From Prevotella sp. UBA5387 (GTDB taxonomy: Bacteria > Bacteroidota > Bacteroidia > Bacteroidales > Bacteroidaceae): a stretch of DNA of 64,000 nt. The notes beneath the pieces were generated by a model. The model was not told the DNA's origin, did no database searches, and saw only the letters and a program-made list of their open reading frames with translations. Positions 27,254 through 36,905 of the stretch are shown here, piece by piece. Position 1 is the first letter of the stretch. Every line of letters starts with the position of its first letter. The stretch spans positions 10,257-74,256 of the forward strand of contig DHOP01000005.1 of NCBI GenBank assembly GCA_002407775.1, given 5' to 3'. The position numbers and the translations under genes were made by a program.

Positions 27254-30208
27254 ATGAAAAGACTTCTATCAATTATGGCCGTTGTCATGGTCACCTTTAC
27301 ACTTCATGCCCAGCTCCCGGCATTTCCTGGAGCCGAAGGGTTCGGTGCTTTAGCCACAGGAGGGCGCGAAAGCCGCACTGTGGTACATGTGACCAACCTT
27401 AATGCCGATGGCCCCGGCTCACTGGCAGAGGCGCTTAACGGCAGTAATAGAATCGTAGTTTTTGATGTGGGAGGGATCATCAACCTCTCCCCTTCCCAAA
27501 TGATAGCTATCGATCAGCATGACAACATCACTGTACTTGGACAGACTGCTCCAGGTGATGGTATCACTATCTATGGCAATCGCGTACTTATCCGTAACTG
27601 CAAGAACATCATTTTTCGCTACATTCGTATGCGAGGGTCCATCAATATGGCAAGTGACGCAGAGACATTGACCATGGATTATGCAGAGAATGTTGTCCTC
27701 GACCACTGCTCTATATCCTGGGGCAGGTGGGATGACGTGCACATCAAGGAGGCCAATGACATCACTTGGCAATACTGCATCATCTCCGAGGGTATTGACC
27801 CTCAGCGCTTCGGCGCCATCACCGATGGTACACGCAACTGGACTATCAGCCATTGCCTATGGATAGACAATAACAGCCGCAATCCCAAGATGAAGTGCTA
27901 TGCCCAAATGATCAACTCTGTGGTCTATAATGGAGGCAACGGTGTGGTTGGCGGACATTCCTCAGCAGACAATTACCAGGACCTTATCAACAACTATTAC
28001 ATTGCTGGTCCTCAAGGGGAAAGTGATTATAGCCAGTGGACTGCGACGGACCATCTGTATCAGAGGGGGAATCTTAGGGACAACAATAAGGATGGAGTAC
28101 TTAATGGAACAGAGTATATCAATACCTCGTGCACAAACATGGACTATCCTCATTTCGCACCAACGGCACCCGTTACCATCGAGTCACCAGAAGAGGCTTA
28201 TGCATCCGTTGTTGCTCAAGCAGGATGCAGTCGTGTTCGCGATATTCACGATTTGCGTCTCATAAACCAGCTCAAGAGCTTGGGAACTGACGGAAAAATA
28301 CTCACCAGCGAGGGCGACGTTGGCGGCATTGGCACGCTAAACGGAGGAACACCGATTATAGATAGTGACCACGATGGTATAGCAGACGATTGGGAAACAG
28401 CCAATGGATTAAATCCTAACAATGCGTCTGATGCCGTGGAAACTGCTCCTGACGGATATCTATGGATTGAAAAATATGCCAATAGCCTTGCTTCAGAAAC
28501 TTCTTTTCTGACGTATCCCACTGGGTTAAAAATTGACTATATAGGCAGTGACAAAACCACTGCAGGGATTAGTTGGGTTAATGCTGACAATAGGGCTACC
28601 GCCATCTTGCTCGAAATGAGCAACGATGGCGATAATTTTATACAGGTAGACTCCTTCTCTGCCAAGTCAACCTTTCGTAGTTTCACGAACATGAACCCAG
28701 AGAAAGTCTATTACTTTCGCCTTCGTTCCACTGATGGCAAACGATATTCTAGCTATTCCAGCATTGTCTCCATCAATGAGCCACCAGGCATTCAGCCAGG
28801 TGGCGGTACTTCAGCAAACGTCAAGGCATTCATGCCAAAGGCTGGAAAGTTGTATCGCATCATCTGCTACGCCAGCCAATACTACAACAGCGGAACTACC
28901 ATGGGCGGCGCCCCACAATACCTCACCACAGGTACTTTAGGGACAAACACGACTTTAGTCTCTACTACGGTTTTCGATGCACAAAACCCAGCCATTCTTT
29001 GGACCATCCAGCAAGATAGTATTGATTCTACTCAATACAAGATACACTCTTACAGCAGAGACATCAGCTTATCGCCAACCATGGTCAACGACTACATTGT
29101 TTTAGACCAATCGGCTAACAAGTTCAACATCACATTCGTCGGAAACTTCCTCCCCAAACAATCAGGAATGTCAGATTCACTATCGTTTTATCGTATCAAC
29201 AGTCCTGACAACAACAACTATCAGATTCGAGCCAAGTCGGCTACGCAATGGCTTTGGGGCGGAGGTACAATTACAAGAGCCGATATGATCTTCACGTTTC
29301 AAGAGATTGATGCAAGCCTCATCGGAATTTACATTAAAAATCTAAAAGCTAAAGTAGATGAGGCCGAGGTCTTGTTGAGCAGTGCTACGACCGGCACCGG
29401 CACCCTACAATACCCCGATGGTGCCCGTGATGCCCTCGTAGGCTCTATCGAAGACGCCTATGGCTATTTGTCAAACTATAAGACTTTACATAGTACACAA
29501 GCCGAAATTGATTCCATTCAACAGGTCGTAACCAATCAAATCTCTGCCTTTACAAAGCTGAGAAACGTTAATTGGGGCGAATGTGACACCACGAAATACT
29601 TCGCTATCTATAGCTACGGCACTGCCTCCAATAGCGGTACGACCACAGCCTCTGCCTCAACGGCTCGTCGCTATCTAGCCGATTATGGTGTCGGATTGGT
29701 ATTCCGAGTAGGCCTGACAGATGCAGAGACAGCCCAAGACACGCTTCTAGTGTCGAGGAATGCACAATGGTTTTGTACACCAGACACACTTCACAAAGGC
29801 TCGTTCTGGGTCAAAAACGTGGCTACAGGCCATTATTTAAATGTCGCTAACATAGGTTTGGCAACCTCGCCAACCACGACATATCCAGTCTATAACAACA
29901 CAGATAACGGCAAATACGCCTTCTCTGTATATGCTTCATTGACTAACACCACCAGTCTCAGCATTGGAACCATAGACGCTGACGGTCTTGGCGGTTCCCT
30001 TCAGAATTTCTCAGGCACGGCAAACCGCACCCGCCTACGCTGGATTTTCGATGCCACGGGCGATGTTTCGACCACAGGGATCAAATCCCCCATCACCACA
30101 AGGGATAATGGAAAGAATGATGCTTGGTACAATCTCGTAGGCATCAAGGTTTCAAAACCATCAAAGGGAATCTACATCCACAAAGGAAAGGCCGTTTTAG
30201 TGCCATAG
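27254..30208 (+). CDS. secreted PL1-like pectate lyase with C-terminal accessory domains and T9SS-like tail
   Basis: Predicted extracellular polysaccharide lyase. The signal peptide is MKRLLSIMAVVMVTFTLHA; the following LPAFPGAEGFGALATGGR is the characteristic start of Bacteroidetes PL1 pectate lyases. The beta-helix covers about 20-290 (IIFRYIRMRGS; VVLDHCSISWGRWDD). After it comes a Ca-binding-like linker (DSDHDGIADDWETANGLNP), an FN3-like stretch (about 410-490), a long region resembling a carbohydrate-binding trefoil, and a final sorting-domain-like segment WYNLVGIKVSKPSKGIYIHK. At 984 residues it is a multi-domain form. No SusC/SusD pair is nearby, so it is not in a classical utilisation locus. 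Catalytic residues were not mapped. Confidence 0.75.
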   Translation: MKRLLSIMAVVMVTFTLHAQLPAFPGAEGFGALATGGRESRTVVHVTNLNADGPGSLAEALNGSNRIVVFDVGGIINLSPSQMIAIDQHDNITVLGQTAPGDGITIYGNRVLIRNCKNIIFRYIRMRGSINMASDAETLTMDYAENVVLDHCSISWGRWDDVHIKEANDITWQYCIISEGIDPQRFGAITDGTRNWTISHCLWIDNNSRNPKMKCYAQMINSVVYNGGNGVVGGHSSADNYQDLINNYYIAGPQGESDYSQWTATDHLYQRGNLRDNNKDGVLNGTEYINTSCTNMDYPHFAPTAPVTIESPEEAYASVVAQAGCSRVRDIHDLRLINQLKSLGTDGKILTSEGDVGGIGTLNGGTPIIDSDHDGIADDWETANGLNPNNASDAVETAPDGYLWIEKYANSLASETSFLTYPTGLKIDYIGSDKTTAGISWVNADNRATAILLEMSNDGDNFIQVDSFSAKSTFRSFTNMNPEKVYYFRLRSTDGKRYSSYSSIVSINEPPGIQPGGGTSANVKAFMPKAGKLYRIICYASQYYNSGTTMGGAPQYLTTGTLGTNTTLVSTTVFDAQNPAILWTIQQDSIDSTQYKIHSYSRDISLSPTMVNDYIVLDQSANKFNITFVGNFLPKQSGMSDSLSFYRINSPDNNNYQIRAKSATQWLWGGGTITRADMIFTFQEIDASLIGIYIKNLKAKVDEAEVLLSSATTGTGTLQYPDGARDALVGSIEDAYGYLSNYKTLHSTQAEIDSIQQVVTNQISAFTKLRNVNWGECDTTKYFAIYSYGTASNSGTTTASASTARRYLADYGVGLVFRVGLTDAETAQDTLLVSRNAQWFCTPDTLHKGSFWVKNVATGHYLNVANIGLATSPTTTYPVYNNTDNGKYAFSVYASLTNTTSLSIGTIDADGLGGSLQNFSGTANRTRLRWIFDATGDVSTTGIKSPITTRDNGKNDAWYNLVGIKVSKPSKGIYIHKGKAVLVP

Positions 30209-30244
30209 TTTTCACCTTCTAAAACTATGGTTCACAGAAGCCAT

Positions 30245-30282
30245 TAAATAAAAAACGGGAAAGAGCCTAGCTCTTTCCCGTT
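30245..30282 (-). terminator. mutS terminator overlapping its stop codon
   Basis: Perfect 13-bp stem AACGGGAAAGAGC / GCTCTTTCCCGTT (30254-30266, 30270-30282) with the three-base loop CTA. On the minus strand a run TTTTTTATTT follows. The upstream arm encodes the last codons of mutS and the stop TAG sits at the loop. Confidence 0.85.
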
Positions 30283-32933
30283 ACTATTTTCTTGATATCG
30301 TTGAGTTTGTTGAGTGCTTCCACAGGCGTAAGGTTATTGATATCCAGTCCAAGTATCTCGTCACGAACTTGCGAGAGCACAGGATCATCGAGTTGGAAGA
30401 TGCTTAGCTGAACGCCGTCACGCGTATCGGCAAGCTTATCAATGGATGGTTTGCCCACACTTCCAACCTCAGCATTATCTGCCTCTAATTGCTTTAGGAT
30501 GATATTGGCGCGCTTCACGATGGAGCGCGGCATACCTGCAATCTCTGCAACGTGAATACCAAAGGAGTGCTCCGAGCCACCTTGCATGAGCTTACGGAGG
30601 AAGATTACCTTCCCGTCCAATTCCTTCACAGAGACATTATAGTTCTTAATGCGAGGGAAATGCTTCTCCATTTCATTCAGCTCATGATAGTGGGTGGCAA
30701 ACAAAGTGCGCGCTTTGGCATGTGGCTGTTCATGCAAATACTCCACGATGGCCCATGCAATGGAGATACCATCATAGGTCGATGTGCCACGTCCTAGTTC
30801 ATCGAAGAGCACCAATGAGTGTGGTGTGACATTGTTAAGGATGTCGGATGCCTCCGTCATCTCCACCATAAAAGTCGATTCTCCCGACGAAATATTGTCG
30901 CTAGCACCCACTCTTGTGAAGATTTTATCCACCAAACCGATTCTCGCGCTCTCTGCAGGCACAAAACAACCCAACTGGGCCAACAGTACAATTAGTGCCG
31001 TTTGACGCAACAGAGCGGATTTTCCGGCCATGTTAGGACCCGTTATCATCATGATTTGCTGCCGCTCGGTGTCAAGGTAAACATCATTAGGCACATAGCG
31101 TTCGCCTAGTGGCATCTGAGTCTCGATGACAGGATGGCGACCCTGATGGATGTCTATCACGTCGCTATCGTCCACCACTGGCCTTACATAGACGTTGTCT
31201 TCCGATACCTTTGCAAACGAAAGCAGGCAATCGATGTTGGCCAATACGTTTGCGTTGATTTGAATATGGGGAATAAATTCCTGCATGGCAGAGATGAGTT
31301 CCGCAAAGAGTTGTGTCTCGCGCCCAAGTATTTTCTCGTCCGCCCCGAGTATCTTCTCCTCGTATTCCTTCAGTTCAGGCGTGATGTATCGCTCTGCCTG
31401 GGCCAGCGTCTGCTTGCGTATCCATGTCTCAGGCACACGGTCCTTGAAGGTGTTGCGCACCTCGAGATAGTAGCCGAATACATTGTTGAAGCCTACTTTA
31501 AGCGAAGATATGCCGGTCTTCTCAATCTCCTCCTGTTGTATTTCGAGCAGGTAGTTTTTTCCACCACGTGATATTCGGCGCAACTCATCTAGTTCCTTGT
31601 CATAGCCATCAGCAATGACGTTGCCCTTATTGACGAGTAGTGGCGGGTCGGGTTGTATTTCCCTGCCTATTCGGTCACGCAGGCTTTCACAGAGATTCAG
31701 TTGCTCTCCAAGTCGCTTCAGACCGTCATGCTCGGCATTTAGGCAGGCCAACTTAATAGGCTGAATAGCCATCAGCGCATTCTTCAGTTGCACCACCTCG
31801 CGCGGTGACACCCTTCCCACGGCCACTTTCGATATGATTCGTTCCAAATCGCCTACGCGATGTAACTGCTCATCAACCAATTGTCTGAAGTCGGGATGCT
31901 TGAAAAAATACTCCACGATATCCTGTCTGTCAGTGATTTGAGCTACATCTTTCAGTGGGAAGACCATCCATCGACGCAACAGACGACCACCCATAGGGGT
32001 CACGGTATGGTCTATCACGTTGAGCAACGACACACCATCGTCTTGCATTGACTGCAAAATCTCCAGCGAACGAATGGTGAATTTATCCAGTCGCACATAC
32101 TTCTCCTCCTCTATTCGCTTAAGAGAAGTGATATGGTTGATGTTAGTATGCTGAGTGATCTCGAGGTATTGCATGATAGCTCCCGATGCCACGATACCAG
32201 CACGAAGATGCTCTACGCCGAAGCCCTTGAGGTTTTTGGTGCCAAAATGCTTCAGCAACTTCTGGCGAGCAGACTGCTCCGTGAACACCCAGTCATCGAG
32301 TTCGAATACGCAATAGCGTGTACCAAAGTAGCGTTCGAAATCCTTTTTACGGTCGCGATCATAGAGAACTTCCTTTGGCGAGAAGCTACCCAGCAGCTTC
32401 TCAACGTAGTCATAGCTCCCCTGTCCAGTGAGAAATTCGCCCGTGGAGATGTCAAGGAAGCTCACGCCACATGCCGTCTTGTCAAAATGTACAGCAGCAA
32501 GGAAGTTGTTTTCCTTATAGTTGAGCACATTGTCGCTCATCGCAATGCCAGGCGTTACAAGCTCGGTGATGCCGCGTTTCACCATCTTGTCCATCTCGGT
32601 AAGCCCCTTCTTGCCCTTGATGGCTTCGCGTTTCTTCTTGGGGTCTTCCAACTGGTCACAGATAGCTACACGTCTGCCAGCACGAATCAACTTTGGCAGA
32701 TAGGTGTCGAGGGCATGATGAGGGAATCCCGCCATCTCAGTGGATGCCACACTCCCACCATTATTGCGCCTGGTAAGGGTGATACCAAGTATGCCAGAGG
32801 CCTCCACGGCGTCCTTGCCATAGGTCTCATAGAAGTCGCCACAACGGAAAAGGAGGAGCGCATCGGGATGTTTCGTCTTCATGGAGAAAAACTGTTTCAT
32901 CATCGGTGTCATTCCCTTATCATTCGTTGACAT
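30267..32933 (-). CDS. mutS: DNA mismatch repair protein MutS
   Basis: Mismatch recognition ATPase. The 888-residue protein begins with the mismatch-binding domain carrying the Phe-X-Glu motif (CGDFYETYG, Phe34-Glu36), then connector, core and clamp domains, and a C-terminal ABC ATPase: Walker A GPNMAGKS (632-639), signature region, and Walker B LVLFDELGRG (707-716), followed by ATHYHEL. It ends with a short dimerisation tail. Length and motifs are those of MutS1, not MutS2. The terminator hairpin overlaps the last codons. Confidence 0.97.
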   Translation of the reverse strand: MSTNDKGMTPMMKQFFSMKTKHPDALLLFRCGDFYETYGKDAVEASGILGITLTRRNNGGSVASTEMAGFPHHALDTYLPKLIRAGRRVAICDQLEDPKKKREAIKGKKGLTEMDKMVKRGITELVTPGIAMSDNVLNYKENNFLAAVHFDKTACGVSFLDISTGEFLTGQGSYDYVEKLLGSFSPKEVLYDRDRKKDFERYFGTRYCVFELDDWVFTEQSARQKLLKHFGTKNLKGFGVEHLRAGIVASGAIMQYLEITQHTNINHITSLKRIEEEKYVRLDKFTIRSLEILQSMQDDGVSLLNVIDHTVTPMGGRLLRRWMVFPLKDVAQITDRQDIVEYFFKHPDFRQLVDEQLHRVGDLERIISKVAVGRVSPREVVQLKNALMAIQPIKLACLNAEHDGLKRLGEQLNLCESLRDRIGREIQPDPPLLVNKGNVIADGYDKELDELRRISRGGKNYLLEIQQEEIEKTGISSLKVGFNNVFGYYLEVRNTFKDRVPETWIRKQTLAQAERYITPELKEYEEKILGADEKILGRETQLFAELISAMQEFIPHIQINANVLANIDCLLSFAKVSEDNVYVRPVVDDSDVIDIHQGRHPVIETQMPLGERYVPNDVYLDTERQQIMMITGPNMAGKSALLRQTALIVLLAQLGCFVPAESARIGLVDKIFTRVGASDNISSGESTFMVEMTEASDILNNVTPHSLVLFDELGRGTSTYDGISIAWAIVEYLHEQPHAKARTLFATHYHELNEMEKHFPRIKNYNVSVKELDGKVIFLRKLMQGGSEHSFGIHVAEIAGMPRSIVKRANIILKQLEADNAEVGSVGKPSIDKLADTRDGVQLSIFQLDDPVLSQVRDEILGLDINNLTPVEALNKLNDIKKIVTGKS

Positions 32934-33029
32934 AATGGATATCCTTTCTTAGATTTGCTTTTATTTCGCTCAGACCTTACATGGAGAGCTTATTTCGAAT
33001 AGTTTGACAATGCAAGCAATCACCCTGGG

Positions 33030-33653
33030 TTACATATAGTCTACCTTGACAACGACCACTCTGATGTTTTGGTCTGCCTTATTGGTCTTTATTTTTGCGA
33101 TGTGCCAGTCTCCAGGGAAGAAGAGGAAGAACCTAGACGTCTTACTATCATAGAAACGTGCCTTCTTCACGTCATAGTCGTAATGCATTGCATCAGGCTT
33201 ATACTCAGTGTTAGGCTTGCTTGTCAAATGGTCGATGATTCCGAAACGCTCAGTGCCCTTCACCACATATTGAAAGTCAATGTGATGTAAATGACTTTCC
33301 GTACGTTGATCCTTCAAGTCTCTGTTGACATCATCCTCTATGCTTGCCACCATTTCGGTGCCTGGGATAGGAATTCTTCCCTTTGGCAATGCCAGAAGGT
33401 CGGTCTTTCCAAGCCAGTCGAACAAAGCCTTCCATTGAGCGGGATTCTTTTGGTATTGCAGATAGAAATCCACAGCATTGACGGTCTTATGTGGGTCGGC
33501 CTTGGTAAATCCATTTCGCCAAGCGCCACTCTTCAACCATTCTTGCGCCTGCTTGCGCAAAGCCTTGTCTCCATAATACTGCGTGTAAACGCCCTTAGCC
33601 TGAAGGTTGACTGCTATGAAGCAGGCAGCAAGGAATGTCAAAATTCTTTTCAT
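33030..33653 (-). CDS. secreted YhcH/YjgK/YiaL family (DUF386) protein
   Basis: Cupin-like beta-sandwich protein of the YhcH/YjgK/YiaL group, E. coli members of which are linked to sugar catabolism (for example sialic acid loci). The family metal-site region HLHHIDFQYVVKGTE and the later FFPGDWHIAKI are present. Unlike E. coli YhcH, this one has a signal peptide (MKRILTFLAACFIAVNLQA), so it is periplasmic or exported. I start at the ATG at 33651-33653 (207 aa) because the longer frame begins with TTG and would bury the signal peptide. Located upstream of mutS on the same strand. The substrate is unknown. Confidence 0.75.
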   Translation of the reverse strand: MKRILTFLAACFIAVNLQAKGVYTQYYGDKALRKQAQEWLKSGAWRNGFTKADPHKTVNAVDFYLQYQKNPAQWKALFDWLGKTDLLALPKGRIPIPGTEMVASIEDDVNRDLKDQRTESHLHHIDFQYVVKGTERFGIIDHLTSKPNTEYKPDAMHYDYDVKKARFYDSKTSRFFLFFPGDWHIAKIKTNKADQNIRVVVVKVDYM

Positions 33654-33823
33654 CGATTCTATATTGTTCAATTTTTGAATCCTTCTTTCATGAACTACAG
33701 TGGTTCATTCGATGATGGATATCTTTCGTTTGTGTTATGTACAAGTCTATTTTTCAATCTCTAAAGGATATCTTCGGAGAATATATGCCACTTTATTAGA
33801 GTAGATATAACTGAGAAATCCCC

Positions 33824-35053
33824 TTATTTTTTAACCAGATTGCCTAATCCTGAAAGGAGCGCACGCGCCAGCGGATTATTGTCAAAGTTATCGTCTTCAT
33901 CCTTTGAAGGCTCCTCGGCAAAGTCTAGTTTGCGTGGGTCTCGCTCCACTACCTTGTATGCTGAGCGACCATGAATGCGCGTTCTTGTGAATCCAGCGTC
34001 CTGCAAGGCAAAGCCGACGTCCTGGTTCACGTGCTCTCCGGGAGTCCAGTAAGGGTACTCCCGCATCAATCTATCGATGATGGCATCGATATAAGTGGCC
34101 TTCACTTTCTTACCCCTAGCCGGGGAAGCGTAGAGCATCGTGACCATTTTGACCAAGTTATCAGCCTCTTGGAAGGGCGAATTCTTTACCGCCATGCTCT
34201 CCCGTTCCTCGTCAGTGAGCCCATAGTCGGCACCGTTTTCGAGTTCAGCGTTTAGTTGGGCATAGAGTTTCTCGTATGGTACGGGCGTTTCAAGATTAAT
34301 CTTATGCTGTACCTCCACACACACTAGATGGGCCGCCCCCAAGGCATCGGTCATGGGATGCATGTTGCCTGTTGTAGCGATGCATGCTGCAAAAGCTGGT
34401 CTTCGCTCCGTACTCTTGCCAAAAGGAGTGCGGAAAACTGGCGTACTGCGTGAGAAAAGGTAACGTACTAACGGCTCTTGTTCAGTGTTCTCCTGATAGA
34501 ACTCGTCGATGCAAAGCAACAGGTTGGTAGTCACAAGCTCATGAACATCTGCCGTCGAACGCAAGTGAATCTGGTCTGTATAGTATGACCTCAACTCAGG
34601 AGGAAGGATTATATTACAGAAGGATGTCTTGCCAAAGCCAAACTGCCCTACAATGACGGGCACAATAATGTCCCGCTGTGCCACCTCGCGCCCAATCCAT
34701 CGTGCCACCATTTGCAACAGCCATTTATGAAACAGACCGTCCCAATCAGTGTTCGTTGTGATGATGCGCTGTGCCAATGCCTCTACATAATCTTTGCCAT
34801 CCCATTCGTCAAGGCCTTCCATCCAGGCCTTGGCCGGGTTCCACTGCTCAATAAGCGTGGACTGGATATAGCGCTCCAAAAGCGTGTCTGTGAGCCCAAC
34901 ACCATCGCGTCCCGCCTCAAGAATGATGGTATTCATGCCCTCGGGTGATAGAGGGCGATAGTCCTCGTCTTCTTTGGGTGCATAGAGTGTCGCACCAGTA
35001 AGTACGTTTCGACGCAGTCTGCAATGCGATTCCAGGTAAGTCAGGGCATCCAT
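33824..35053 (-). CDS. VapE-like P-loop ATPase (virulence-associated E domain)
   Basis: About 409 residues with a superfamily 3-like helicase/ATPase core of the kind found in VapE and phage or island replication proteins. Walker A is VGQFGFGKTSF (around residue 135) and Walker B is LLLCIDEFYQ; a sensor-like ATTGN follows. The usual N-terminal primase domain is missing. Start chosen at the ATG 35051-35053; an in-frame TTG lies two codons upstream. A TATCTTTG -7 element sits at 35075-35082. No integrase, primase or phage structural gene flanks it, so it is either a remnant of a mobile element or a domesticated gene. It stands next to a Fic gene on the same strand. Confidence 0.7.
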   Translation of the reverse strand: MDALTYLESHCRLRRNVLTGATLYAPKEDEDYRPLSPEGMNTIILEAGRDGVGLTDTLLERYIQSTLIEQWNPAKAWMEGLDEWDGKDYVEALAQRIITTNTDWDGLFHKWLLQMVARWIGREVAQRDIIVPVIVGQFGFGKTSFCNIILPPELRSYYTDQIHLRSTADVHELVTTNLLLCIDEFYQENTEQEPLVRYLFSRSTPVFRTPFGKSTERRPAFAACIATTGNMHPMTDALGAAHLVCVEVQHKINLETPVPYEKLYAQLNAELENGADYGLTDEERESMAVKNSPFQEADNLVKMVTMLYASPARGKKVKATYIDAIIDRLMREYPYWTPGEHVNQDVGFALQDAGFTRTRIHGRSAYKVVERDPRKLDFAEEPSKDEDDNFDNNPLARALLSGLGNLVKK

Positions 35054-35074
35054 GGGCAATATTTTTATGATTTA

Positions 35075-35082
35075 CAAAGATA
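35075..35082 (-). promoter_or_regulatory. -7 element of the VapE-like gene
   Basis: TATCTTTG on the minus strand, 22 bp before the chosen ATG; -33 not evident. Confidence 0.45.
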
Positions 35083-35179
35083 CTAAAAAGCCCAAAAGGA
35101 AAGAAACAAGTAGCGGAAAATCCTTGGACGCCTGACATATATCCTCACTTTGTCAGCATGATATACGGCGAAATGCTTT

Positions 35180-35212
35180 CCAAAACTTTCCAATTTAGCA
35201 AGGATTGGAAAG
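35180..35212 (-). terminator. possible terminator of the fic gene
   Basis: Inverted repeat CTTTCCAA (35186-35193) / TTGGAAAG (35205-35212); on the minus strand followed by TTTTGG. Weak T-run. Confidence 0.4.
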
Positions 35213-35216
35213 AATT

Positions 35217-36527
35217 TCATAGTTTCAGACCCTTTGTCCTACTGTCAAACTCGGTTCCCTTGACGTATCCTCGCTTAATCTTGTTAAGTGGAATCTCTGC
35301 CAAGAAACCCTGCTCCACCAATCCCATAATATCCGATTTTGCCGTGGTTGGCGTCACAGAAAACCGGCCTTGCACGTCTTTCACAGTCAACATCGTCTTA
35401 GGATGGTCGTAATATTCCTTAATAATCATGGCTTGTCGCTCCGACAACCTCCCTAAACGCAGGAAGGAAGTGGCTTTCTCTCTCTTCTCATTCTGCACGT
35501 TGATGTATCGTTGCAGCTCCTTAAACGCAAGGCCAAGTACTCTAAGATTGTAGGCTATGAAATAGCCCATGTCATTATTCGAATATTCAGTATAGAGAAA
35601 CGAATTCTCATAGCTTGCCTTAGACTTGTAGATGATGCGTGAGATGGACAAGTATTCGGTCAGCCAATAGCCGTGCTTAAGCATGTACCAATAGAACAAG
35701 GCACGAGCCGTTCGGCCATTGCCGTCCACGAATGGATGCATGAAAGAGACCATAAAATGCACCACTATTGCACGAATGATGGGATGAATAAATTCTCGCT
35801 GCGATGATGAGTCATTGAAAAACTCGCATAGATGCTGCACAAAGCGGGAAATATCCTTGAACGATGGCGGGGTGTAGACCACCTCTTTAGTGATGCCATT
35901 GGCAACAACTACATCGTCGTTCATACGGAAACGTCCAGCATCCTCTGCTCTATCCAATGTTCGTTCGGTCATCAAACGATGGATCTGTAGCAGCAAAGCT
36001 TCATTGATATCCTTGTCCTTATTTTCTACAATGAATCGAATGGTCTGATAATTGTTATGGATCATTTGTTGCGACTTGTCCTTGGGAGAAATCTTATTAC
36101 GCAACATTTCCTTAGCCACTTTTCTTGTTGTAGCCGCCCCTTCCATCTGACTGGAGGATATGGCCTCCTCCATCAGCGAGCTCACCAAGTATCGCTCCTT
36201 GTGTGCATCCTGTATAACGTCATTCATTCCCCAAGCACCACCAAAATACAGATCCAACTCATGGCACTGCCGCTGCATCTCGTTCGTAAGCCCGAAATGC
36301 ACACCATATTCCTTCCACACCTCTTGATCGTGCATCAGTCTAGCAGCACCGATGGCCGTCCATAAATCATGTGATGTAAATGGGGCTGGACAACGCTGAT
36401 ACTTCACCTTCGTCCAATAGTCGTAGTTAACATTGGCATCCTCTACCATCTTCCTCATTTCATCAGGCAAAGGGTTAGTAAACAGCTCAAATAGCTGACT
36501 TAGTTCTATCTTCGGAGGACGCTCCAT
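35217..36527 (-). CDS. Fic family protein with N-terminal inhibitory helix and C-terminal winged helix
   Basis: Putative protein AMPylase of 436 residues. The Fic catalytic motif HPFVDGNGRTAR (264-275) is complete, including the catalytic His264. An inhibitory helix of the S/TxxxE(G/N) type is seen at Ser125-Gly130 (SSQMEG), upstream of the catalytic motif, so this is a class II, self-inhibited Fic protein. The C-terminal part (LSERQAMIIKEYYDHPKTML... VTPTTAKSDIMGLVEQGFL) is a winged helix-turn-helix. It has its own -7 element (36548-36555). Neighbouring the VapE-like gene, it may belong to an accessory islet; no partner antitoxin gene is seen, as expected when inhibition is in cis. Confidence 0.88.
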   Translation of the reverse strand: MERPPKIELSQLFELFTNPLPDEMRKMVEDANVNYDYWTKVKYQRCPAPFTSHDLWTAIGAARLMHDQEVWKEYGVHFGLTNEMQRQCHELDLYFGGAWGMNDVIQDAHKERYLVSSLMEEAISSSQMEGAATTRKVAKEMLRNKISPKDKSQQMIHNNYQTIRFIVENKDKDINEALLLQIHRLMTERTLDRAEDAGRFRMNDDVVVANGITKEVVYTPPSFKDISRFVQHLCEFFNDSSSQREFIHPIIRAIVVHFMVSFMHPFVDGNGRTARALFYWYMLKHGYWLTEYLSISRIIYKSKASYENSFLYTEYSNNDMGYFIAYNLRVLGLAFKELQRYINVQNEKREKATSFLRLGRLSERQAMIIKEYYDHPKTMLTVKDVQGRFSVTPTTAKSDIMGLVEQGFLAEIPLNKIKRGYVKGTEFDSRTKGLKL

Positions 36528-36547
36528 AACGATATCTTATTTGCTCA

Positions 36548-36555
36548 CAAAGATA
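36548..36555 (-). promoter_or_regulatory. -7 element of the fic gene
   Basis: TATCTTTG on the minus strand, 21 bp before the start codon. Confidence 0.45.
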
Positions 36556-36666
36556 ATAAAAAAACGAAATGAAAAGAAGAAAACAGACAAAAATTCAATT
36601 GATTTGGGTGCAGTATGGTCGCAGCATAGCTAAGCTATGTTTCTGAAAGGGCATCACCGAGGTTGT

Positions 36667-36753
36667 GATTCAATTTGATTCACGCCGTGATTTAATTTGT
36701 TTCACTACGTGATTCAATTTGATTCACTGCGTAAAACAATTTGAAACAGTAGC
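36667..36753. repeat. 22-bp tandem repeat array D (4 units)
   Basis: Units at 36667-36688, 36689-36710, 36711-36732 and 36733-36753. Units 1 and 3 are nearly identical, as in array C. The array lies just beyond the terminator of the minus-strand M28 gene, about 150 bp from its stop codon. Confidence 0.88.
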
Positions 36754-36771
36754 CCTAAACATATTATCTGA

Positions 36772-36807
36772 AGACAATAAAGGCTCAACAGTTATTCTGC
36801 TGGGCCT
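36772..36807 (-). terminator. terminator of the lrp operon / M28 gene
   Basis: Eleven-pair stem with one mismatch, AGGCTCAACAG / CTGCTGGGCCT (36781-36791, 36797-36807), followed on the minus strand by TTTATTGTCTT. Confidence 0.55.
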
Positions 36808-36905
36808 GTATAATATGATAGTTCGCTAAATGTACTACTGTTGGTCCCCTTCAACAAGCTGAATAGTTTGAGAACGAGTCCTCTTCCTAGAAAGGCCTTG
36901 ATAGT

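Larger units (their letters stand above)
36528..36905. other. 378-bp region between fic and the M28 gene, with array D
   Basis: Holds the fic -7 element, a perfect short palindrome CATAGCT-A-AGCTATG (36625-36639), repeat array D (36667-36753) and the terminator of the M28 gene. No ORF of note. Confidence 0.5.
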
